A stretch of DNA of 64,000 nucleotides from Cohnella sp. SGD-V74 (GTDB lineage: Bacteria; Bacillota; Bacilli; Paenibacillales; Paenibacillaceae): NCBI RefSeq assembly GCF_003001675.1, contig NZ_PVYW01000013.1, forward strand, positions 1 through 64,000. The letters run 5' to 3'. Made by a program: the position numbers and the translations under genes. The notes under the pieces are model-generated. The model saw only the letters and a list, made by a program, of their open reading frames with translations, did no database searches and was not told where the DNA came from. Position 1 is the stretch's first letter; each line of letters starts with the position of its first letter. Positions 44,292-52,012 of this stretch are shown piece by piece.

Positions 44292-45203
44292 ATGGACAAA
44301 GTGGAGAGACTCATTTCGATTATCATGATCTTGCTGAAAAAAGAGCTTGTTTCTGCAACGGAATTCTCACAACTATTCAATGTTTCCAAAAGAACGATCC
44401 TTCGCGATATGGAAACATTGAGCTTATCGAACATCCCGATCTACGCTGTCACTGGGGTCCAAGGCGGCTACGGCATCATGGATGAATACAAGGTTGATAA
44501 ACGCCTTTTAAGCAGTTCTGATTTACAGAATATATTAGCTGCGCTCGGCGGATTGGAACAACTCCTCCTTACTGAAGAAGTTGAAAGAACGATAAAAAAA
44601 ATAGAGGCAATGGTTAGTCCATTGTCTCTGCATCGTTCTATTCAACTGTCGTTTTATGATTGGGAAGGTCGGTCCGAGATGCTCGAAACCTTAAAGACAT
44701 GTCAAGAATCCATTTTAAAGAAAAGGCTGGTTTCGTTTGGGTATACAGATAAAGACGGGGCTGCAACGAATAGAATGGTCGAGCCCTATGAGCTGCATTT
44801 TAGCGAATCGAGTTGGTACTTGAAAGGATTCTGTTTACATCGACAGGAATATCGAACATTCAAGTTATCTCGGACCGATCATATTACGATTGAGGAACGC
44901 ACGTTTCATCCTAGAGACGATTGGTCAGAGCAAGGACAAGAAGCAAGTTATCTACCGCAGCTCGTCACGATTAAGGCATGGATATCACCTAGCATAAAAG
45001 ATCAAATCATCGAAAGATATGGTCGAAAGAGTATTGAAGACCATAATTCTGGATCTTTATTAGCAACCCTATATGTTCCTCAAAATCGTACGGGATTTCA
45101 ATTATTAGCAAGCTTCGGCACGCATCTAAAAGTTGTAGAGCCCAAAACCTTTGTTGAAGACTTTCGAAATTATTTATATCAAATGATGAAGAACTATTCC
45201 TGA
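44292..45203 (+). CDS. YafY-type HTH/WYL transcriptional regulator
   Basis: 303 residues: an N-terminal winged helix of the HTH_11 type (FSQLFNVSKRTILRDMETL), a middle segment, and a WYL ligand-sensing domain from about 135 (VSFGYTDKDGAATNRMVEPY, SSWYLKGFCLHRQEYRTFKL). These one-component regulators sense small ligands or nucleic acids. Divergent to the epoxide hydrolase-like gene, its likely target through the palindrome at 44236-44261. AAAGAGG precedes the ATG. Confidence 0.9.
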   Translation: MDKVERLISIIMILLKKELVSATEFSQLFNVSKRTILRDMETLSLSNIPIYAVTGVQGGYGIMDEYKVDKRLLSSSDLQNILAALGGLEQLLLTEEVERTIKKIEAMVSPLSLHRSIQLSFYDWEGRSEMLETLKTCQESILKKRLVSFGYTDKDGAATNRMVEPYELHFSESSWYLKGFCLHRQEYRTFKLSRTDHITIEERTFHPRDDWSEQGQEASYLPQLVTIKAWISPSIKDQIIERYGRKSIEDHNSGSLLATLYVPQNRTGFQLLASFGTHLKVVEPKTFVEDFRNYLYQMMKNYS

Positions 45204-45295
45204 TAAAGGTCTCGTCTCGGCATATACGACCGATTCCACATGAGTTGGGTCATTACGCGCTTCTTCATAGATTTAGCATTGAAGCTTCAACTCAA

Positions 45296-45351
45296 TTTTT
45301 CGCCGTCACTTATGATACGGCTCAGCTTAACGGGGCTATCGGCGAAAAATG
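45296..45351 (-). repeat. rlmH-end (att-like) copy B with flanking inverted repeat
   Basis: Minus-strand GAGCCGTATCATAAGTGACG and then GCGAAAAATTG; the core 45299-45315 is identical to rlmH at 48962-48978, and GAG-CCG-TAT-CAT-AAG-TGA spells EPYHK-stop. Here the site is also bracketed by a perfect 11-bp inverted repeat, ATTTTTCGCCG (45296-45306) and CGGCGAAAAAT (45341-45351). SCC elements likewise carry inverted repeats at their ends. It lies between a WYL regulator gene and the SLH/GLUG gene. Confidence 0.75.
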
Positions 45352-45456
45352 TTCTGCGCGGTACCCATCCAAGTAAACGTTTGGCTTTTGGAATGAATAA
45401 AGGAACCGCCCATGGGTCATTTCCATGATTTTTGGAACAGCTCCTTCATTGACTCC

Positions 45457-48258
45457 TTATTTCGTTCCCGCCAGCGTGCGCCACAGTCGCAACAGTAACG
45501 TCGTTGCTTCCGCCCTTGTAGCTGGATCCATCGGGCTGAAGCGATTACCTTCACTTCCGTGTACTAGATTTCTCTGAACAGTGCCTTGGACGTATCCTCT
45601 AGCCCAATCCGGAATATCCGCATCATCTGCAAAGGAGGTTCCTGCCTGCTCGATCTCCCATTTCATTGCCCTTGCCATCATGACGACCATCTCTGATCGG
45701 CTTACCCTGTGCAACGGTCGAAGTGTACGGTCCGGATAACCCTGCAATACGCCGTTCTCTATTGCCGTGCCCATCACATCGGTCGCCCAAGCAGGAATTC
45801 GATCCTGATCGGTGAAGAGGAGCTTGCTCCCGGCGGACTCTAAATGGATGCCTAGCGTACGTAGCAGCATGGCCACAAATTCGACTCGGGTAATATTCGC
45901 TTGAGGTTGGAAAGTCGTCTCGGACCGGCCTTCTACAATCCCTATCTCGAAGGCTTCACAAATGGAACTCTCTGCCCAATGACCCTTAATATCACGGAAC
46001 GTACAGACGGGAGCTTCCGCTCCTGGTTCTACGGGTAATGCCAGACGATGAATCGTCAGGTTGTAGGTCTGGAGGACGCCGCTCTCCGCTCTAACTTTGA
46101 GTTCAAGCTCATTGTCTCCCACATCGAGCGCAACTGTTATTCCTCCAACAAGCTTGGCCTTATCTAAGGTTACAGCAGCATTCGCATCGGATGGAATCGC
46201 TTCGATCGTTACCTCGTCCGCCGTCGTTTTCACTTCATAATGGGTCGTGCCCGCCGCGAACTCTGGCGTTAATGTGAGTTCGTCTTCATCCTTCTTAACG
46301 GTAAGCTTTGCGAGATTCGCGTTGTTGGATGGCCGATAGCCGCTCCCGCTCCAGCCTGAGCTGGGCTCAACGATGCGTACCGTACGCGTTACCGGTACCG
46401 CAGCATTCCCCGCACGGTCTGTCGCATCATATTGCAAGGTATAAGTGCCAGGAACCTGATTGTTTACGCTGCCGCTAATCGTAACCGGGATGTCTTCTTC
46501 CACATCTGTTACGGTCACGCCAGGATCAGCGAAGGATGCTCCTGTTGTGAGGGTGATCGATACATCGCCTAACAGCATAATGACAGGAAGCACCGTATCC
46601 ACCGTAAACTCATGCTCCGCCGATAAGCTGGTCGGATTACCGGTTGAATCCACAACGCCGGCACTTACCGTATGCAAGCCATCCGCAAGTCCGCCAGGCG
46701 GCGTCCATGACCAGCCCCCATCCTCCGCTGCCGGTACCGTTGCCGCTTCGCTTCCATCCAGATGAATGACCACCGTTACGCCTTCATCCGCCGAACCACT
46801 GATCACCGGTAAGCGGTTATTCGTGTATTCACCGTTCATTGGCGTCATGAGCGCAGGTACCGCTGGCTGTTTCCAATCTGCATATAAAAGAATATTACTG
46901 TTCAATACGATCGTATCATGAGCACTATAAGCATCCCCGCTGCCATCTGCCGCTGTATTCCATCCCTTAAATCGATAGCCTGCTCTCGTCCAATCGTGGC
47001 TTTTGTCCTGAACTTCCACTAACGATCCAGGCAAGTAGGATTGGCTGCTCAACTGTTCACTCCCCGCATCCGTACCGTTCCCGACATAAGTTACAAAGGC
47101 TTGAATTGCCCTTATGTAGGGGTATCCATCATGGTGTGGAGCTTGCATGTCCCAAACCGTATTAAAGTCCCAGCCCGGGTAGTTCAGACTGTCCTTCATT
47201 TCATCAGAAGTTAGTCCTTGCCCGCTACCCCCCGTTTGCCCCGTCTTATCCTTATCATAAAAGTTGTCGTGAACGTTTCCGCCACCGTCAATGCCAACCA
47301 AGCCGCCTACGGAAGAACCTCCTGATACTCGCCCAATCGCATAACTAAACTCGATATCTCCATCGCTATTATCCCCTACCAATCCCCCAATCGTATCGCC
47401 TTGGTATCCAAGTTCGCATATTCCGGTCACCGCTCCAGTTGCGAAACTGTTGGATATGCGTGAGTTGCCGTTATCGCCAACGAAACCGCCAACATCTTCA
47501 CAGCCTGCTACGTTACCAGTTGCATAGCTGTAAGAGATATTCGTATTCTCTTGCTTACCAATAAACCCGCCAACATCAATCGGGCTGCTAACATCAACCG
47601 CAGCATAACTGTAGGATACAACCCCATTATCCATTCGTCCGCTTAAGCCGCCCACATCATTTGTACCCCTGACAATGCCGGTTGCATAACTGTTCGATAT
47701 ATTTGAATCGTCACTTGCCCCCGCCAGGCCGCCTACAAAATTTTGACCGTACACGCTCCCCGTAACCCCAACGTTATGAATGGTCGTGCTATTCATGCCA
47801 GCCAATATTCCTACATAATCAAGGCCCCTTACTTCAACGGCATTTATAGTGAGATTTTGTATAAAACCGCCTGTCCCTCCTACAACACCGAATAGCCCCA
47901 CAGGCTGACCAGAAGAAGGGGCATGGATGACCATACCGGTAATTTTAAAATTTCTGCCGTCTAAACTCCCTGCGAATGGCGTTGTCTGATTGCCAATCGG
48001 CTCCCAAGGATGATCCGCATCGAACATACTCATATCAATATCATTATTCAAAATAAAGTGACTGTCTAAATAATCCCTTACCTTGTTTAGTTGATCTGCC
48101 GTTTCAATCTGAAAGGGGTTGCCCGTAGTTCCGTTTCCTCCTGCAAAGTCGTCTGCCGCGTATACGATCCCGCCCTTCACTAGCAACCCTGGGTAAGAAC
48201 TAAACCCCAACAAAAACACAAGAAAAACGATTATAAATCGTTTTAGCATAGCGTTCAT
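45457..48258 (-). CDS. SLH-anchored surface protein with GLUG, InlB-type and Ig-like domains
   Basis: 933-residue secreted protein. The signal peptide ends near LLVKGGIVYAA. GLUG-type repeats run to about 370 (units such as DVGGLSGRMDNGVVSYSYA), then an InlB B-repeat (FKGWNTAADGSGDAY), a bacterial Ig-like domain, a DUF5011 domain (TDVEEDIPVTISGSVNNQV), a cadherin-like beta-sandwich domain (LTPEFAAGTTHYEVKTTADE), and three SLH domains (ITRVEFVAMLLRTLGI, VSRSEMVVMMARAMKWEI, ATRAEATTLLLRLW). It should be an adhesin or matrix protein on the cell wall. AGGGGGT precedes the ATG. It lies between rlmH-end copies A and B. Confidence 0.88.
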   Translation of the reverse strand: MNAMLKRFIIVFLVFLLGFSSYPGLLVKGGIVYAADDFAGGNGTTGNPFQIETADQLNKVRDYLDSHFILNNDIDMSMFDADHPWEPIGNQTTPFAGSLDGRNFKITGMVIHAPSSGQPVGLFGVVGGTGGFIQNLTINAVEVRGLDYVGILAGMNSTTIHNVGVTGSVYGQNFVGGLAGASDDSNISNSYATGIVRGTNDVGGLSGRMDNGVVSYSYAAVDVSSPIDVGGFIGKQENTNISYSYATGNVAGCEDVGGFVGDNGNSRISNSFATGAVTGICELGYQGDTIGGLVGDNSDGDIEFSYAIGRVSGGSSVGGLVGIDGGGNVHDNFYDKDKTGQTGGSGQGLTSDEMKDSLNYPGWDFNTVWDMQAPHHDGYPYIRAIQAFVTYVGNGTDAGSEQLSSQSYLPGSLVEVQDKSHDWTRAGYRFKGWNTAADGSGDAYSAHDTIVLNSNILLYADWKQPAVPALMTPMNGEYTNNRLPVISGSADEGVTVVIHLDGSEAATVPAAEDGGWSWTPPGGLADGLHTVSAGVVDSTGNPTSLSAEHEFTVDTVLPVIMLLGDVSITLTTGASFADPGVTVTDVEEDIPVTISGSVNNQVPGTYTLQYDATDRAGNAAVPVTRTVRIVEPSSGWSGSGYRPSNNANLAKLTVKKDEDELTLTPEFAAGTTHYEVKTTADEVTIEAIPSDANAAVTLDKAKLVGGITVALDVGDNELELKVRAESGVLQTYNLTIHRLALPVEPGAEAPVCTFRDIKGHWAESSICEAFEIGIVEGRSETTFQPQANITRVEFVAMLLRTLGIHLESAGSKLLFTDQDRIPAWATDVMGTAIENGVLQGYPDRTLRPLHRVSRSEMVVMMARAMKWEIEQAGTSFADDADIPDWARGYVQGTVQRNLVHGSEGNRFSPMDPATRAEATTLLLRLWRTLAGTK

Positions 48259-48422
48259 TTGCTACCCCCTAGTATAAATAAATTCGTGGGTTTCCCTTAC
48301 GCACACCCACTCCATGATTTTCCACCCCGTATCATAACATTGTCCTATGAAAGAACTATAAAAGAATTATGAAAGATTCTACGTCTCAGTGATTACAGCA
48401 ATACAAGTACCTCAATATTAAA

Positions 48423-48458
48423 GAGCCAGGCATTCCCCTAAGGTAAATGTCCTGGCTC
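48423..48458 (-). terminator. terminator of the SDR remnant
   Basis: GAGCCAGG and CCTGGCTC with inner CATT/AATG pairing; TTTAATATT follows on the minus strand. The rest of the 48259-48543 gap holds only the SLH gene's ribosome site. Confidence 0.65.
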
Positions 48459-48543
48459 CTTGTCGTTGCATCTCATCTTCGTATTCTTCACGTGCTTACT
48501 CACAGATTCTTTGTCCATATTGAAGCTGAATTAAGTTGTTCGA

Positions 48544-48960
48544 TTATCTTCCACCGCTAACATTAATGGTTTCTCCTAAGATGTAATTAGAAGCATCAGA
48601 TGCAAGAAATGCGATACATTCCGCAATCTCAACCAGTAGAAGAGATATTGATGATTTTACCTTGCCGTCTTGGAATCATGTGCTTTAACACCGCTTGCGA
48701 ACACAAGAGGACGCTAATAATATTCAGTCTATAATTTTCTTCCCATAAATCTTCGCTAGCATCCATAAAGGCACTTTGACGAACGCCCCCGGCAGCATTG
48801 TTGACTAATACGTCTATCTTGCCGAAAACCGCAATGGCCTTTTCCACCATCTTATCGACTTGATCTTTTTGGGTAACGTCGGATTGAACGGATAATGCCT
48901 CCCCGCCTTCTTCCCTAACACGCTTTACGACTTCCAAAGCACTTTTCTCCTTAATGCAAT
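48544..48960 (-). pseudogene. short-chain dehydrogenase remnant (N-terminal loss plus internal deletion)
   Basis: The minus strand reads ALEVVKRVREEGGEALSVQS, DVLVNNAAGGVRQSAF and IPRRQGKIINISSTG, the middle of an SDR enzyme up to the catalytic Ser, then jumps with a frame change at about 48638 to EIAECIAFLASDASNYILGE and TINVSGGR-stop, the usual SDR end. The ~35 N-terminal residues with the cofactor Gly motif and about 100 residues with the catalytic Tyr/Lys are missing. The upstream break lies about 20 bases past the rlmH-end core, as expected if recombination at that site cut the gene. Confidence 0.75.
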
Positions 48961-48982
48961 ATTTCGCCGTCACTTATGGTAG
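48958..48982 (-). repeat. rlmH 3' end, reference copy A of the att-like sequence
   Basis: The last codons of rlmH and the following bases (GAACCCTACCATAAGTGACG, then GCGAAATATT). The 17-base core 48962-48978 recurs unchanged at 45299 and 32004. In staphylococci the same place in rlmH (orfX) is attB for SCC elements. See the findings. Confidence 0.7.
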
Positions 48983-49449
48983 GGTTCCCCCCGAATAATT
49001 TTAAACCCCCGATAAACCTGCTCCAACAACATCACCCGCATCATCTGATGAGGGTAAGTCATTCGCCCGAACGACAGCTTCTTGTCGGCGCGGGCCAACA
49101 CAGCCGGAGACAGCCCCAACGAGCCGCCAATGACGAACGTGACGGAGCCGCCGCCATAGACGGCCTGCTTGTCCAGGTGGGCGGCCAGCTGCTCGCTCGT
49201 CCATGTCTCGCCCTCGATGGCGAGGGCGACGACGTGAGCGCCGTCGCGGATCGCCGACAGGATGCGCTCGCCTTCGCGGACGCGCACCTGCTCTTCTTCC
49301 GCCGGGCTCATCGAGTCCGGCGTTTTCTCGTCCGGCAGCTCGCGAATGTCCAAGCGAGCATATGCGCCCAGCCGTTTCGCATACTCCTCAATGGCCGCTG
49401 TCCAATACTTCTCCTTTAGCCGGCCGACGCAGACTACCTGGATCTGCAT
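48970..49449 (-). CDS. rlmH: 23S rRNA (pseudouridine-1915-N3)-methyltransferase RlmH
   Basis: 159 residues of the SPOUT methyltransferase family, full length. Typical features: start MQIQVVCVGRLKEKYWTAAI, SAM-knot segment TFVIGGSLGLSPAVLARAD, LSFGRMTYPHQMMRVMLLEQ, and the conserved ending FKIIRGEPYHK. It methylates pseudouridine 1915 of helix 69 in the 50S subunit. Its ATG overlaps the ywbE stop (TAATG). A housekeeping gene and so a reliable anchor for the backbone. Confidence 0.97.
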   Translation of the reverse strand: MQIQVVCVGRLKEKYWTAAIEEYAKRLGAYARLDIRELPDEKTPDSMSPAEEEQVRVREGERILSAIRDGAHVVALAIEGETWTSEQLAAHLDKQAVYGGGSVTFVIGGSLGLSPAVLARADKKLSFGRMTYPHQMMRVMLLEQVYRGFKIIRGEPYHK

Positions 49450-49661
49450 TACTCCGTTCCTCCGCCGACAATATTCTGAACGCGGCCTACTTGGCCGTCC
49501 TGCAGTCGAACCTTGATCCCGTGCGGGTGTTGGGGCGAGTTCGTCAGCAGGTCCTTCACGATCCCGCGCGTCAGCTTGCCCGTTCTCTGATCCTGCTTCA
49601 GCACGATGTCCACTTCCAACCCCGGTTTTACGTCGCTGCGCAGCTTTCCGTTGCCTGCCAT
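49449..49661 (-). CDS. ywbE: YwbE-family small protein (DUF2196)
   Basis: 70 residues: KLRSDVKPGLEVDIVLKQDQ, then RTGKLTRGIVKDLLTNS, PQHPHGIKVRLQDGQVGRVQ and NIVGG. This is the complete YwbE family, a small beta-barrel-like protein of unknown role. It is co-transcribed with rlmH, its stop overlapping the rlmH start. A possible ribosome site, AGCGGATAGGA, precedes the ATG. Confidence 0.88.
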   Translation of the reverse strand: MAGNGKLRSDVKPGLEVDIVLKQDQRTGKLTRGIVKDLLTNSPQHPHGIKVRLQDGQVGRVQNIVGGGTE

Positions 49662-49739
49662 TCCTATCCGCTCCTGCCGTTATCGCTATTTTTTCCTATC
49701 GTACCATAAACCACATGGATCACCTACTCGACCCGTTCA

Positions 49740-49821
49740 ACCGGATTGGCCGTCCGGCACCCGCAAAGAAGAGGACGAGAAGCTCGACGAATGGTTCGAG
49801 CAGCTTAGCCAAAACAAATAG
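49740..49821 (+). pseudogene. short C-terminal remnant of unknown protein
   Basis: Plus-strand frame ending RKEEDEKLDEWFEQLSQNK-stop has a charged, helix-forming character and a proper stop but no start signal. It is followed by a GACGGC/GCCGTC hairpin at about 49821-49837. Probably the tail of a lost gene; no family recognised. Confidence 0.25.
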
Positions 49822-49890
49822 ACGGCCGAAGCCGTCGGATGACCTTCCATGAGTGTTATTCAGCCCGCGCTGAGTGGTGGATGCATAGAT

Positions 49891-51810
49891 CTACGAAAGC
49901 TCGTTAATCTTTCTACGGATGGATTCAAGCGCTTCTTTGGTCGCCTTTTCTCCCATTTCGATATTGTAGGTGGAAGCTTTGAACGAAACCTGATTGACCG
50001 TTATTGCCGGCTTGAGGACAATATCGGCCAATTGCAATTCGTCCGTTACAATCTTCTTGCTCATGATTTCAATCGTGTTCAAAATAGACGCCACAAAGTT
50101 TTTCGGTTCGTTCAGCTGTGGTTTGCTCAGATCGACAGCGATGACGAGATCAGCTCCCATGCTCTTCGCTACCGCGACCGGCACCGGATTCACTACTGCC
50201 CCGTCGACGAATACCCGATTGTCCAGTCTATAAGGCTTAATAAACCCGGGAATCGCCGTTGAGGCGCAGATGGCGTGAGACACCCTTCCTTTATTGAACA
50301 AATAAGCCTCTCCGCTGACAGCGTCCGCGGCAACCGCCGCGAATGGAATCCGCAAATCGCCGAAATCGACGGGACCGATATATTTCTCCACAAAGCGTGC
50401 CATAGGGTGATTGCTGACCAGCGCTTTCGGCGGCAGCGTGATGTTGACCAACTGTCTCCACTTTACAGTCGGCAATACTCTCTCGAATGCGGAGATCGGC
50501 TGCCCTCCTGCGTACAATGCTCCAATAAACGCGCCGACACTCGTCCCGGCAATCATATCGATCGGAATGCCCGCTTGTTCCAACGCCTTCAAGACGCCGA
50601 CATGGGCAGATCCCCTGGACGCTCCGCTTCCAAGCGCAACCCCGACCTTTGGTCTCTCCCCTGGTTCTCGGGTACCGCCGAATCTCAGATGCTTGTTAAG
50701 AATCGTCCTGCCCCCGCTCACGATGAAGGCATCTTGTACGACCCGCTTCAGCTCTTGGATATTGCCCCCGAGATAAGGATATACGCCGATCAGATGCAGC
50801 GCCTCTCTTGAGATGGCTTCCCGCGCATCGGGTGAACCCGCTTCTTCCAAGAAGGCATAAGCCAGCTCCGGAATATCGTCCGACCTCTCCCTCAGAGGAA
50901 TTAATGCCACTTCCCGCATCTTCACTTTCGGCTTACTGCATGCAGTCATCAGTATTCTCGTCTCCCCGGACGACTGAATCAGCCGGTTTAGCAGCTCCGC
51001 CGGCAGCAAATCCGCATGTTCCAGTACGACAGTTCCCTCTCGCGCGGCTTGTACTTTCATTTCCCAACTATCCAGTCGAAAACGATCCCCGTCCACGCTC
51101 AATATCGGCTGCTCTGCACGGCGAGACCTCCGATGTATCTCGTAAGCGACGTGAAATTTGCCTGTACCTTTTTCCCCTACAATACACAGCGGTTCATTGC
51201 CGTTGGCCAGTTCATCAATCTGCGCATGCAGCTTATGCATAAATCGGCTGCTGCCGATCAAAGGTCCGTAGCTGAGCTGCCGTTCCAGTTCCAGTTGTCG
51301 CATGACGGCGATACTTCGCTTAAACTCCTCGTTCACCCTGTCGTTGGAATCGCGAATGCGCTCGACCATCGCTTCGATCATATGCTGACGGAAAGAAGCG
51401 CTTCGATCCATCAGAAGAAGCATCCCTTCACGCGGCATCGATACCGTCCGCACAGTTCCCACTGCTTGCACCGTAGCGCTGACAGCTTTACCGGTCAGAC
51501 AGGACATCTCCCCGACAAAATGCCCCGGCTCCAGCTTGGCCACGCTTACCCTCGTATCTTTTTCCAAATACACATCCAGCGTGCCCGCCAACAAAATATG
51601 AAAGATCTCGCTCGATCGGCCCTGCTTTAACAGAATCATTCCATCGAAGTATTCATGGCTGCTTAGATGAGGAGAGATCAATTCCAAGTCCTCTTGCGCT
51701 AATTCGCCGATCAGCGGATAGGTCCGCAAGTCGGAAAATTCGATTGCGGCCGACTTGACTGCCATCGGATTAGAGCTAAGATCGTGATTATTCAACCCGG
51801 TATGCCTCAC
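49891..51810 (-). CDS. patatin-like phospholipase with cNMP-binding and AAA+-like domains
   Basis: Up to 639 residues in three parts. About 28-150: a CRP-type cyclic-nucleotide-binding domain (GRSSEIFHILLAGTLDVYLE, PGHFVGEMSCLTG). About 180-385: a sigma-54-activator-like AAA+ module with Walker A GEKGTGKFHVAYEIHRRS and REALHLIGVYPYLGGNIQEL, but without the GAFTGA loop. About 395-575: patatin with oxyanion loop GSGASRGSAHVGVLKAL, nucleophile Ser in AGTSVGAFIGAL, and Asp in VDGAVVNPVPV. It should be an acyl hydrolase controlled by nucleotide binding, like NTE/RssA proteins but with an extra ATPase-like module. GTG 51810 or TTG 51795 could be the start. Confidence 0.85.
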   Translation of the reverse strand: MRHTGLNNHDLSSNPMAVKSAAIEFSDLRTYPLIGELAQEDLELISPHLSSHEYFDGMILLKQGRSSEIFHILLAGTLDVYLEKDTRVSVAKLEPGHFVGEMSCLTGKAVSATVQAVGTVRTVSMPREGMLLLMDRSASFRQHMIEAMVERIRDSNDRVNEEFKRSIAVMRQLELERQLSYGPLIGSSRFMHKLHAQIDELANGNEPLCIVGEKGTGKFHVAYEIHRRSRRAEQPILSVDGDRFRLDSWEMKVQAAREGTVVLEHADLLPAELLNRLIQSSGETRILMTACSKPKVKMREVALIPLRERSDDIPELAYAFLEEAGSPDAREAISREALHLIGVYPYLGGNIQELKRVVQDAFIVSGGRTILNKHLRFGGTREPGERPKVGVALGSGASRGSAHVGVLKALEQAGIPIDMIAGTSVGAFIGALYAGGQPISAFERVLPTVKWRQLVNITLPPKALVSNHPMARFVEKYIGPVDFGDLRIPFAAVAADAVSGEAYLFNKGRVSHAICASTAIPGFIKPYRLDNRVFVDGAVVNPVPVAVAKSMGADLVIAVDLSKPQLNEPKNFVASILNTIEIMSKKIVTDELQLADIVLKPAITVNQVSFKASTYNIEMGEKATKEALESIRRKINELS

Positions 51811-52012
51811 TTCGCTTCTTACATTGTTTGAACCATTATAATCTTCGATTGTGTTGATACCGTGTCAAAAAACGTCCTGAAATCACCGCTTACTGGGTTT
51901 ACCGTTCCCATTTCAGGATCGTATAGCAATGGAAGGAGATAGATGCCCATTACCATTCACCTATCGATAATTGTTCGGTACGTCTCTTTTTACTCGACAA
52001 AGATAGCGGATG

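Noticed and set aside
48327..48337. CCGTATCATAA on the plus strand, 11 bases in common with the rlmH-end copies
   Set aside because: Opposite orientation and no match on either side (neither GAR before nor GTGACGGCG after); an 11-base match can arise by chance in this much DNA.
51815..51900. TTGACA and TATAAT before the patatin gene
   Set aside because: The two boxes are 22 bases apart, too far for a standard promoter.
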